Assembly: GCF_022288805.1 (NCBI RefSeq)
Contig: NZ_JAKOPM010000002.1
Span: 1 to 64,000 of the forward strand
Length of the DNA stretch: 64,000 nucleotides
DNA from: Corynebacterium yonathiae
GTDB taxonomy: Bacteria; Actinomycetota; Actinomycetes; Mycobacteriales; Mycobacteriaceae
Direction: 5' to 3'
Of this stretch, positions 46,873 through 55,224 are shown piece after piece (position 1 is the first letter of the stretch; each line of letters starts with the position of its first letter). The notes below the pieces were generated by a model that saw only the letters and a program-made list of their open reading frames with translations, did no database searches and had not been told where the DNA came from. Position numbers and translations under genes: made by a program.

Positions 46873-46878
46873 GAGCAC
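46852..46878 (-). CDS. Leader peptide of ABC-F gene (MLIRRVFA)
   Basis: GTG CTC ATC CGT CGT GTT TTC GCC TAA preceded at 6 nt by AAAGGAG, a better ribosome site than that of the main gene. The ORF ends 27 bp before the ABC-F start. Its position, size and overlap with the hairpin match ribosome-stalling leaders of inducible ABC-F and erm genes. Stalling itself is inference. Confidence 0.6.
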   Translation of the reverse strand: MLIRRVFA

Positions 46879-46947
46879 TGCCTACTCCTTTCACCGACAA
46901 CAATTGCTCTCAAAAGCATAACAGCTTCAAGCTGCAAAGAAATGCCA

Positions 46948-46995
46948 AAGCCCCCTTTCCTACCACGCATGAAACGCGGCAAGTAAGGGGGGCTT
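46948..46995 (-). terminator. Terminator of glmS
   Basis: AAGCCCCCTT and AAGGGGGGCTT form a strong stem with a 27-nt loop, 23 bp after the glmS stop and followed on the minus strand by TTTGGCATTTC. Confidence 0.75.
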
Positions 46996-47017
46996 AACTG
47001 GGAACGCTTGGGGTGGA

Positions 47018-48889
47018 TTACTCCACGGTCACGGACTTAGCCAAGTTGCGCGGCTGGTCTACGTCGTAGCCCTTGGACTTGGCTACGTGAGCGGCGAAGA
47101 TCTGCAGCGGCACGGTAGCCAGCAGCGGCTGCATGAGGGTTGGTGCCTTAGGGATGCGGATGACGTGGTTTGCGTAATCCTCCACGGCGGTATCGCCTTC
47201 TTCCGCGATCACGATGGTAATGGCACCACGGGCGCGGATCTCTTGGATATTGGAGACGACCTTGGAGTGCAAGGAGTCGCGGCCACGTGGGGATGGCACG
47301 ATAACGAAGACCGGCTGGCCTTCCTCAATAAGCGCAATTGGGCCGTGCTTGAGCTCGCCGGCGGCAAAGCCCTCGGCGTGCAGGTAGGCAATTTCCTTTA
47401 GCTTTAGTGCGCCCTCGAGAGCCACGGGGAAGCCGACGTGGCGGCCCAAGAAGAGCACGGATTCCGCGTCCTTCATGGAGTTGGCCAGGTTCGCTACTTG
47501 GTCTTCTTCGTCAATGACGTTCTGCACCTTGTCCGGCATGTGGCGTAATTCCGCAAGAACGCTCTGGATCTCATCGGCAAACATATTGCCGCGCAACTGG
47601 GCCAGGTAGAGACCAAGCAGGTAGGTAGCGGTAATCTGCGCCAAGAAAGCCTTGGTGGAAGCCACGGCGATTTCCGGACCGGCGTGCGTATAGAGCGCAG
47701 CATCAGATTCGCGCGGGATGGACGAGCCCTGGGTATTGCAGATAGCAATAACCTTGGCGCCCTGCTGGCGGGCGTGGCGCACGGCCATCAAGGTATCCAT
47801 GGTCTCGCCGGACTGGGATAGCGCAACAACGAGGGTCTTCTCGTTCACAATCGGATCGCGGTAGCGGAATTCGTGAGCGAGCTCAACCTCGGTAGGAATG
47901 CGGCACCAGTGCTCGATGGCATAGCGCGCCACGTGACCGGCGTAGGCTGCGGTACCACAGGCGATGACGATGATCTTGTCGATGGATTTCAGCACGGTCT
48001 CATCGATGCGCAGATCGTCGAGGGTCAGCTGGCCTTGCTCATCGAAGCGACCCAGCAGGGTATCGCGCACAGCAGCGGGCTGATCGTGGATTTCCTTTTC
48101 CATGAAGGAATCAAAGCCGCCCTTTTCCGCGGCGGCGGCATCCCACTTGATCTCAAAAGGTTTGCCCTGTGCAGGGTTGCCCTCATAGTCGGTGATTTCC
48201 ACCTCGTCGGCGGTGATGGTAACTACCTGGTCGTTGTCCATCTCCACGGCAGACTTGGTGTAATCGATAAAGCCGGAGACATCGGAGCCGAGGAAGTTTT
48301 CGCCCTCGCCCAAGCCGATAACTAGCGGGGAGTCGCGGCGGGCGGCAACGATGCGATCGGCCTGCTCGGCGTGGATGGCCAGCAGGGTAAATGCGCCCTC
48401 TAGGCGAGCGCAGGTCAGCTGCATCGCCTTGGTCAGGTCACCAGCGGCCTCGTTGTGGAAGACATCGCCCAACAACGTGGCGGCAACTTCGGTATCGGTC
48501 TCCGAGACGAAGTTATAGCCCTTATTCAAAAGCTCGGACTTGAGCTCGGCAAAGTTCTCGATGATGCCGTTGTGCACCACGGCCAGCTTGCCGCCATCGA
48601 CCACGTGCGGGTGCGCATTCAGGTCGGTGGGGCCACCATGGGTGGCCCAGCGTGTATGGCCGATGCCCAACACAGAGTCAGGCAACGGGCGGGCTGCAAT
48701 CTCAGAATCCAGCGCAGCGACCTTACCGGCCTTCTTACGCCAGCTGATATCTCCATCGGCGTACATTGCTACGCCAGCGGAGTCATAGCCGCGGTATTCC
48801 AAACGGCGCAGCCCTTCCAGAACTACGTCGAGGGCGAAGTAATCACGGTCACCACCAGCGTGACCAATATATCCAACAATTCCACACAT
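47018..48889 (-). CDS. glmS: Glucosamine-6-phosphate synthase GlmS
   Basis: Makes glucosamine 6-phosphate from fructose 6-phosphate and glutamine for peptidoglycan. 623 residues: N-terminal Ntn amidotransferase starting MCGIVGYIG (Cys2 nucleophile after Met removal), then two SIS isomerase domains (SQSGETMDTLMAVRHARQQGAKV; FLGRHVGFPVALEGALKLKEI) and the C-terminal DQPRNLAKSVTVE. No glmS ribozyme is seen upstream. glmM, the next enzyme of the pathway, is at 55225. Confidence 0.97.
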   Translation of the reverse strand: MCGIVGYIGHAGGDRDYFALDVVLEGLRRLEYRGYDSAGVAMYADGDISWRKKAGKVAALDSEIAARPLPDSVLGIGHTRWATHGGPTDLNAHPHVVDGGKLAVVHNGIIENFAELKSELLNKGYNFVSETDTEVAATLLGDVFHNEAAGDLTKAMQLTCARLEGAFTLLAIHAEQADRIVAARRDSPLVIGLGEGENFLGSDVSGFIDYTKSAVEMDNDQVVTITADEVEITDYEGNPAQGKPFEIKWDAAAAEKGGFDSFMEKEIHDQPAAVRDTLLGRFDEQGQLTLDDLRIDETVLKSIDKIIVIACGTAAYAGHVARYAIEHWCRIPTEVELAHEFRYRDPIVNEKTLVVALSQSGETMDTLMAVRHARQQGAKVIAICNTQGSSIPRESDAALYTHAGPEIAVASTKAFLAQITATYLLGLYLAQLRGNMFADEIQSVLAELRHMPDKVQNVIDEEDQVANLANSMKDAESVLFLGRHVGFPVALEGALKLKEIAYLHAEGFAAGELKHGPIALIEEGQPVFVIVPSPRGRDSLHSKVVSNIQEIRARGAITIVIAEEGDTAVEDYANHVIRIPKAPTLMQPLLATVPLQIFAAHVAKSKGYDVDQPRNLAKSVTVE

Positions 48890-48983
48890 GGTTGCTGATT
48901 TTACAGCACCAAGGGCAAAGCTCTAGGCGGGCGGGGCGTCGGCAAGCGGGGCATGACACCCACCCGCTAATGCGCTGGGAAAA

Positions 48984-51788
48984 CTAGCGCGTCGCCTGCT
49001 CCAAAAGTTCCAAAATGTGGTGGTAATCCTCGCCGGTGGCGCGGGTTAGGCCAAGCTCACAGGTGCGGTTGGTCGAGGCGTGATATTGCGCGCCGATTTC
49101 CTTGACTTGCGCTGCCTCGGCGCGGGTAGCAGCCTCTGTAAGCTCCGGGTGGAGCATGCCGCGATCGCCGGCATAACCACAGCAATTCCAGTCGGTAGGA
49201 ATGTGGACCTCAGTCGCCGCGGCGCGGGCTACCGTTTCTAAATCCTCCATCATGCCGAGCTGGAAAGACGAGCAAGTGGGGTGCACGGTCACGGAAGCGA
49301 CCGGGTGCTGTACATCGAGCTGCGGCAGGAGGGTATCGGCGGTAAAGCTAATGGCGTCAATGACGGTAATGCCCACGGATTCCAGCATGTCCTTGAAACC
49401 GGCGGTACAGCTGCTGGCATCCACAATAACCGGCAGGCGCGCACCATCAGTGGCCTCCATGACGATATCGCGCACGCGCTGCTCCATCGCATCGTGGCCG
49501 GCCTGCATGCCCTTGGAAGACCATGGTGTACCACAGCAGAGCTTGTCGATGCCCTGCGGAACCTCCAGCGCTACCCCGGCGCGCTCCAAGAGGGCAATAA
49601 AAGAATCGGTCGCGCCCTTGCCACTGCCCTGAGGGCCGAACATGGTGTTTACGCAAGCTGGCAGGTAAATGCCGGTGGTCTGCGCGTAGCGGTCTCCTAC
49701 ACGCCCAGCCAAGCGGCCGCGGGACTTGCCGCCCTTGCCCAACTCCGGCTGGTATTGCGGCAGGTTATCGGTGCCGATGAGGCTGCGCCCCACATCGGTG
49801 ACCTTCTTGACTAGGTCCGTAGGCAGCAGATGTGCTCCGGTCAGCGCTAGCCCAGCGCCCTGGCTAACGACCTGCCAATTTTTGGCGGCAGCGCCCCATA
49901 GCTTTTGCTGCGCTGGCTGGGCTTCCTCGCGGCGCAGACGCTTGATGAACTTGCCGGTATCGATGCCTACTGGACAGGCGGTGCGGCACATCGAATCCAC
50001 GGCGCAGGTCTCAATACCCATGTATTCATAGGCCTCATCCAGCTCGGCCACGAGTTGGGTATCGCCAGCTTCTTCCGCGCGCTTGCGGGCGCGGCGCACC
50101 ACGATGCGTTGGCGTGGGGTAAGCGTGAGGTCGCGCGACGGGCAGACCGGCTCGCAGTAGCCACACTCCACACAGCGGTCTACTTCCTCTTCCACGGTGG
50201 GGTTGAGCTTGATGTTTTTGATATGTGCATCGGGGTCATCGTCCAAGATGACGCCTGGATTCATGGTGTTGGTGGGATCGCAAGCACGCTTGAGCTCCTG
50301 CATAACCTCATAGAGCTCGTCGCCATACTGACGGCGCACATACGGTGCCATGGCGCGGCCGGTGCCGTGTTCCGCCTTGAGATTGCCCTCGGCCGAGAGG
50401 ACCAAGTCCACCATGCCCTCGTTGAAATCGTTATATCGGCCGATGGCGTCATCGCCTTCAAAGCGGTCCGTGAGCAGGAAGTGAATATTGCCGTCCTTGG
50501 CATGGCCGAAAATGACGGCATCGTCATAGCCATAGCGGGCAAAGAGTTCCTGCAGAGAAGAACAGGTATCAGCTAGGTCTCCCACGGGCACGACGATATC
50601 TTCCAATAGAGCGGTCGTCCCGGACGGACGAGCCTCAGCCACCTGGGCATATAGACCCTTTCGGAAGTTCCATGCGGTATTGCGCGAAGCAGCATCGGCC
50701 GAAAAAGCGGCTGGCGATTGCAACGGCAGCTCACGCAAAAGCTGTGAGCCCTTGCCCTCTTTCTCGCGCAATTCTTCTTCTGCGTCCGCGTGGTACTCAA
50801 TGAGCAGTGCGGCCTGCTGGTCCACATCGAAACCAGTGATGGCCTGCGGCACCTTATCAAAGCCTTGGCCCACGCGAATAGAGGCGGAGTCCATTAGCTC
50901 CAGGGTGACCGCCCCGGTATCCAGCAGGGCCGGCAGTGACTTGGTGGCAGCGGTGAGGTCATCAAATACAGCCACCGTGGTGGTGGTCAGCTTGGAAATC
51001 GGCACCGTGCGGAAAACCGCTTCCGCAATGAAGGCCAGGGTTCCTTCCGAACCGATAAGCAGGTGTTCAAAGAGCTTGACCGGGCTATCGAAATCTAGGA
51101 AGGAGTTGAGCCCATAGCCCATCGTGTTTTTCAGCTGGAAGTGGCGGCGGATAATATCCACGGATTCCTGGTTATCGCGCACGCGGCGCTGCAGGCGGAT
51201 AAGCGTGTCCACCAGCTCCGGTTCTTGCTCTTGGAACTGCCGGTCTGCGTCCGGATCGGCGGTGTTAATTACGGTGCCGGTGGGCAGTACAAAGGTCAGC
51301 GATTCCAACGTGTTATACGTATTGAGCTCAGTACCACAGGCCATGCCGGAGGAATTATTGGCCACCACGCCGCCGATGGTGCAGGCAGACTCGCTTGCCG
51401 GATCCGGGCCAAGCTTGCGGTTGCGCAGGCCTAGGCGAGCGTTGACCTGGCGCACGGTCGCGCCGGGCTGAACGCGCACGCGCTTTCCTTCATCAAGAAC
51501 TTCAATGCCGCGGAAATGCTTGCGCACATCCACCAAGTAACCGTCACCGGAGGCTTGGCCTGCCAGGGAGGTGCCGCCGGAGCGCAGGGTTACCGGAACA
51601 TTCTGCTGCCGGCCCGCACGGAAGATGGCGGCCACATGCTCGGCGGAGCGAGCTTCAATGACTGCCTTGGGGGTATACAGGTAGTGCGAGGCATCGGAGG
51701 CATGTGCCACACGATCTATGACCTCGGTCTTTACCTCCATCCCATAACGAGTAGAAAGTCCTTCCACATCAACGACGCCGGTAGTCAT
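48984..51788 (-). CDS. FAD-linked and iron-sulfur dehydrogenase (D-lactate / D-2-hydroxyacid type)
   Basis: 934-residue fusion. An N-terminal FAD-binding domain (about 30-250: VPVTLRSGGTSLAGQASGDG; GGVVANNSSG) is followed by an FAD-oxidase C domain with SAEHGTGRA near the middle. Then come two 4Fe-4S clusters (CVECGYCEPVCPSRDLTLTPRQR; CAVDSMCRTACPVGIDTGKFI) and C-terminal CCG domains (LCCGTPWSSKG; DWNCCGYAGDRG). This layout fits quinone-linked D-lactate or D-2-hydroxyglutarate dehydrogenases; substrate not fixed. Start ATG 51788 is chosen because the 50-residue upstream extension has no homology. Confidence 0.88.
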   Translation of the reverse strand: MTTGVVDVEGLSTRYGMEVKTEVIDRVAHASDASHYLYTPKAVIEARSAEHVAAIFRAGRQQNVPVTLRSGGTSLAGQASGDGYLVDVRKHFRGIEVLDEGKRVRVQPGATVRQVNARLGLRNRKLGPDPASESACTIGGVVANNSSGMACGTELNTYNTLESLTFVLPTGTVINTADPDADRQFQEQEPELVDTLIRLQRRVRDNQESVDIIRRHFQLKNTMGYGLNSFLDFDSPVKLFEHLLIGSEGTLAFIAEAVFRTVPISKLTTTTVAVFDDLTAATKSLPALLDTGAVTLELMDSASIRVGQGFDKVPQAITGFDVDQQAALLIEYHADAEEELREKEGKGSQLLRELPLQSPAAFSADAASRNTAWNFRKGLYAQVAEARPSGTTALLEDIVVPVGDLADTCSSLQELFARYGYDDAVIFGHAKDGNIHFLLTDRFEGDDAIGRYNDFNEGMVDLVLSAEGNLKAEHGTGRAMAPYVRRQYGDELYEVMQELKRACDPTNTMNPGVILDDDPDAHIKNIKLNPTVEEEVDRCVECGYCEPVCPSRDLTLTPRQRIVVRRARKRAEEAGDTQLVAELDEAYEYMGIETCAVDSMCRTACPVGIDTGKFIKRLRREEAQPAQQKLWGAAAKNWQVVSQGAGLALTGAHLLPTDLVKKVTDVGRSLIGTDNLPQYQPELGKGGKSRGRLAGRVGDRYAQTTGIYLPACVNTMFGPQGSGKGATDSFIALLERAGVALEVPQGIDKLCCGTPWSSKGMQAGHDAMEQRVRDIVMEATDGARLPVIVDASSCTAGFKDMLESVGITVIDAISFTADTLLPQLDVQHPVASVTVHPTCSSFQLGMMEDLETVARAAATEVHIPTDWNCCGYAGDRGMLHPELTEAATRAEAAQVKEIGAQYHASTNRTCELGLTRATGEDYHHILELLEQATR

Positions 51789-51999
51789 GTACCGCAGCCT
51801 GCCTTCCCAGAAATAAAAATAAACGAGTATGTAGTTGCCCACACATTGCACTCCCCTACGCACAGGGGCGCAAGTTAGGAGGGGCTTAGTAAAGCCTTGC
51901 CGCCACACCCGCGACTGAGCTGGATAATGCGCAGACATTTCTCAGCTAAATCCGCACCCTTTCCCGCCTAGCGGGTGATCTTCATCTATCCTGGAATGC

Positions 52000-52833
52000 G
52001 TGTCTGCGAATTTGAATAAACATCTAGCAACATTGTCGAAGCGTGGCCGCAACCGAGTTCTGGTTGGCGACCTTGACTATGCCGGAATCACCGGCAAGGT
52101 TTATACCCCTGCGGAGGGCCAAAGCCTGCCCGCCGTGGCCTTTGGCCATGACTGGATGCACAAGATTAAGGATTACCACGCTACCCTGCGCCACCTAGCT
52201 AGTTGGGGCATCGTCGTGGTAGCCCCCGATTCTGAGACCGGCCCCTTCCCCAACCACCGCAACCTAGCTGCGGATATGGAATCCGCGTTGCAGATTGCCG
52301 CTGGGGTAAAGCTCGGCGCTGGCAATATTACGGTCTCTCCGGGCAAGCTCGGCATGATTGGCCACGGTATGGGCGGTGGCACGGCCGTACTTGGCGCTTT
52401 GGACAATAAGAAGGTCGCCGCCGTCGCTGCCATTTATCCTTCCATCACCGCACCTTCCGCGGTGCAAGCCGCCCGTCGCATCAATACCCCGGGCTTGGTC
52501 ATCGGTGCCGGCAAGGAAGACATTTTCAACGCCGGCAACCCCGCCAAGCTGGCCCATAATTGGAATGGCCCGGTCTGCTTCCGCGCCATCGACAAAGGCA
52601 GCCACGCCGGCTTTACTGAGGATCGCCTGCGCAAGCTGGCAATCGGCACCGCCGCTTTCCAGTCCGGCCCCACCGAAATCGCCCGCGGTTTGGTCACCGG
52701 CTTCCTGTTAGCCACCCTAAATGACGATTCCACCTACGCCGCCTTTGCAGATCCAGAGGCAAGCGCGAAGAAGGTAGAAAGCCTGGTGGGCGAAGACTTG
52801 GCTGAGCGTGCCGGCGTAACCCGCGACGCCTAA
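52000..52833 (+). CDS. Alpha/beta-hydrolase-fold protein lacking the nucleophile Ser
   Basis: 277-residue protein of the dienelactone hydrolase/chlorophyllase-like group. Fold marks: LPAVAFGHDWMHKIKDYHATLRHLASWGIVVVAPDSE, a nucleophile elbow and late acid/base segments (GAGKEDIFNAG; DKGSHAGFTED). The elbow reads GHGMGGG (residues 121-127) where active relatives have GHSMGGG, so Ser is replaced by Gly123 and esterase activity is doubtful. GTG 52000 lies seven bases after TATCCT (leaderless). Role unknown. Confidence 0.8.
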   Translation: MSANLNKHLATLSKRGRNRVLVGDLDYAGITGKVYTPAEGQSLPAVAFGHDWMHKIKDYHATLRHLASWGIVVVAPDSETGPFPNHRNLAADMESALQIAAGVKLGAGNITVSPGKLGMIGHGMGGGTAVLGALDNKKVAAVAAIYPSITAPSAVQAARRINTPGLVIGAGKEDIFNAGNPAKLAHNWNGPVCFRAIDKGSHAGFTEDRLRKLAIGTAAFQSGPTEIARGLVTGFLLATLNDDSTYAAFADPEASAKKVESLVGEDLAERAGVTRDA

Positions 52834-52837
52834 GGCT

Positions 52838-53095
52838 TTAGCCCCGCCGCAGCACAGATTGCACCTGCCCCGACGCGTTTCGTGAGCGCGCCGGGGCAGC
52901 GTCATATCTAGGCCTTTGTGCTACCGCTTGCCGACGTCCCACCTGTCCCCGTTCCCTTCGCGCCTCCTGCATGGCCTTATCTGCGGATTTTTCAAGCTCG
53001 TCTTGCGCTTTTGCTAGCGTTTTCTCAAATTCCAGCAGGCGTTTAGCCGTCCTTTCCCGAAAGCCCTGCGCAAACTCCGCAAAATCATTATTCAT
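52838..53095 (-). CDS. 85-residue coiled-coil protein, third gene of T7SS-like operon
   Basis: Starts inside the stop of the Pro-rich gene (TAATG at 53095). N-terminal half is a strongly charged amphipathic helix (AKRLLEFEKTLAKAQDELEKSADKAMQEARRERG), a likely coiled coil; the C-terminal half is basic and Ala/Arg-rich. A copy of the dispersed 14-bp word encodes GRRQA. Could be a chaperone or immunity-like partner of the gene before it, but no family is recognised. Confidence 0.55.
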   Translation of the reverse strand: MNNDFAEFAQGFRERTAKRLLEFEKTLAKAQDELEKSADKAMQEARRERGQVGRRQAVAQRPRYDAAPARSRNASGQVQSVLRRG

Positions 53096-54801
53096 TACCA
53101 CTGACCTGCCTTTCGTGCCTTAATGGATGGTTCTTCTGGCGCGGGTCCTGCCTCCGGCAGAGGCGCTGCCTCAGGCTGCGGTGCAGGGGCCGGTTCCGGG
53201 CTCGGCGCTGGCGCAGGCACAGGAGCCTGTTCGACTGCCGGTGCTGGGGCTGGCGTCTCCGCTGCACCAGCGGCTTGGAGGTGCGCCGCCTTCTCCGGTG
53301 GCGGCGTTGGCTCCTCTACCTGAGAAAGCTCAGGAGGAGGTGTCATGACACCATCGTCTCCGGTTGGTTCTGGCTCAGGGCATGGCTCTGGTTCGCGCTC
53401 TGGCTTAAGCTCAGGGCATGGCTCCGGTTCTAGCTCAGGTACTGGCTCGGGTTTTTGCACCGGGCAATCCACTTCGGACATATTCTCCAAGCACTGCGCG
53501 GCGGCCTCAACAATGAGGCCCACGCCAACCAAAGCGATTCCGGCACCGACCAGGCCGAGGCTACCGCTACAGGAGGATTCAATCTCACAGTCTTCTGAGC
53601 TGGTCTGGGTAGTATCGACACATTCTTCAGTACTCTCCCCGGTATTCTCTGGGCACAGTGGTTCTTCGCTTGTGTCCGATTCAGAGGCGGGTTCGGTATC
53701 CATTTCTGGCTTGGGCTTCGGCTCTGGATTAGATTCTGGTTCCGGGCATGGCTCTTCTATCTGCTGCGGCTGTTCCGGTGCCTCCTGCGGCGGGATAATC
53801 TCCGCCTGCGCCGGCCTAGTGGTCTCTACTTCGCGCTCCGACTGTACTGGCCGGTCGGTGCTTGATTGCTCAGTGCATTCATGGCAATGGCACTCAGCCC
53901 TGTGCTCTGATGAGGTCTCCGTGTGCATTTCTGTCTTGGCTGCAGGCTCGGGGTCGGGCTCGGGTGTGCTGATTGGCTCCGGCGCGCGACATTCCTCAGG
54001 TTGAGTAAGCGGTGGCGAAGGAGGCGTCGGTTGTGGTGGAACGGAGGTGGTGTGGTGTGATTCCGGCTTGGAATCAGGCTCCGGCATCGGCTTCGTGGGA
54101 GTTGGAGTCTCTGGGCACTTCTCTACGGGTGCCGGGCAGGCATCATCCGTGGGCTTCTCCGGCACAGGGCATTCTTTCGGCATGGGGCGCTCACACACGC
54201 ACTCGCAGCGCGATTCAAACTCGCTATAGCACAACTCGATCGCATCATCGCGGTCACGACAGGTGCTGGCGATATTGTGATTCGTCTCTTCGATAACGCG
54301 CCCACCGATGGTGGAAAGAATGGGAATAATAAACCTAGCCAGCGGATGTTTGGTAGCAACCATGGACAAGATGTTCAGCAACGGGATAACTGCTGAGATG
54401 AGCTCGGTTAAGGCAGTATCGGAGACATCGACGACGTCAGCAATAGCACCCGAGCATTGCTCCGCCGAGCTGGTCAGGTGTGCGGCATCCTGACGGTCGA
54501 TGTCGAAGTCATCCTGCACCCCGCACAGATGCTCGCGCATTGTGCCCTGCGCAATCTGGGAATCATCCTGCTGCAAATAGTCCGCTAGGCCAGCCCCGCC
54601 GCCTTTCGGACGGTTCCCGCCCACGGCCGCAACGGTGTTTTTCACCAAATTTTCGGGCGCAATGCCATCAACCGCACCGACTAACTCTCCTAGTAGATTC
54701 ATCGGCATGCTGGGGCCCGAGTAGCTACCTAGGCAGGCGAATTGAAATTGAGAAATAGCGTTAGAATAGTCCCCCAACAGGGATTTTGTCAGCGTACTCA
54801 C
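53095..54801 (-). CDS. Pro/Glu/Cys-rich putative type VII secretion substrate
   Basis: 568 residues. Residues 1-180 are predicted helical, with hydrophobic stretches at 128-148 and 156-168. From 199 it is disordered, rich in P, E, T and S, with many Cys, often in short clusters (CHCHEC 304-309; CECVCE 199-204). A TM-like segment lies at 416-437, followed by repeated PEPxPE units around CPE and a Pro/Ala tail. It follows an EspC-like gene by a 4-nt overlap. The N-terminal helical plus variable disordered layout resembles T7SS effectors or surface stalks. Not recognised as a known family. Confidence 0.65.
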   Translation of the reverse strand: MSTLTKSLLGDYSNAISQFQFACLGSYSGPSMPMNLLGELVGAVDGIAPENLVKNTVAAVGGNRPKGGGAGLADYLQQDDSQIAQGTMREHLCGVQDDFDIDRQDAAHLTSSAEQCSGAIADVVDVSDTALTELISAVIPLLNILSMVATKHPLARFIIPILSTIGGRVIEETNHNIASTCRDRDDAIELCYSEFESRCECVCERPMPKECPVPEKPTDDACPAPVEKCPETPTPTKPMPEPDSKPESHHTTSVPPQPTPPSPPLTQPEECRAPEPISTPEPDPEPAAKTEMHTETSSEHRAECHCHECTEQSSTDRPVQSEREVETTRPAQAEIIPPQEAPEQPQQIEEPCPEPESNPEPKPKPEMDTEPASESDTSEEPLCPENTGESTEECVDTTQTSSEDCEIESSCSGSLGLVGAGIALVGVGLIVEAAAQCLENMSEVDCPVQKPEPVPELEPEPCPELKPEREPEPCPEPEPTGDDGVMTPPPELSQVEEPTPPPEKAAHLQAAGAAETPAPAPAVEQAPVPAPAPSPEPAPAPQPEAAPLPEAGPAPEEPSIKARKAGQW

Positions 54802-55112
54802 TTGCTGCCAGCCTCCCTGCCGCGTGCAAAGGAGCTGCCGAGGGACTCATCAAAATCGGCGAAGGCGCGCACCTGTTCATGAGCGGCGTGGGCGGTGGCG
54901 GACAAGTTATCCAACCGCTGTCCACCACGCTCATGGATGCGCGCCAAAACATCGCGAATACGCTCACCGTGGCCGCCAAAACTACGTCCGGCCGCCGCCA
55001 CCGGAAAATTCGGCGCCTCAGCCCAGTGGGCGTCGCGTTGTTCGTCGTTATCGGCTACGGCTTGTCGTAGTGCGGACATCGCCTCCGAGGGGCGAAGAAA
55101 GACCTCAGACAC
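54798..55112 (-). CDS. EspC/WXG100-like small secreted-type protein
   Basis: 104-residue helical protein resembling the ESX secretion-target (EspC-like) family: two amphipathic helices (about 10-28 and 46-88, VLARIHERGGQRLDNLSATAHAAHEQVRAFADFDESLGS) and no signal peptide. It lacks a clear WXG turn. Start is GTG 55112, just after GGGGGAA. The upstream region shares a 42-bp element with the esx pair at 60.3-60.9 kb, which supports a type VII secretion role. First gene of a three-gene operon. Confidence 0.68.
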   Translation of the reverse strand: MSEVFLRPSEAMSALRQAVADNDEQRDAHWAEAPNFPVAAAGRSFGGHGERIRDVLARIHERGGQRLDNLSATAHAAHEQVRAFADFDESLGSSFARGREAGSK

Positions 55113-55146
55113 TGGTGTATTCCCCCAAATCCATATGCGGTAAAAG

Positions 55147-55188
55147 TTCTCACCTTCATTGGACTGGGGATTGCGCCAAAAGGTTCCC
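55147..55188 (-). promoter_or_regulatory. Shared 42-bp element (copy A), ECF-like promoter
   Basis: 35 of 42 bases match 61013-61054 without gaps. On the minus strand it holds GGGAACC, then 17 bases, then GTCC, resembling ECF sigma -35 GGAAC and a GTC-type -10. It ends 35 bp from the EspC-like start. Confidence 0.6.
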
Positions 55189-55224
55189 TCGGATTACAAA
55201 AATCTTCCGCACCAAGCGGTGACT

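Noticed and set aside
47018..48889. glmS ribozyme or other riboswitch
   Set aside because: Only 94 bp separate glmS from the next gene and no conserved core is visible; none was seen before metQ, guaB or pdxS either.
53400..53470. Tandem DNA repeats in the Pro-rich gene as a minisatellite or CRISPR
   Set aside because: The repetition follows PEPE codons of the encoded protein and has no fixed unit or spacers.
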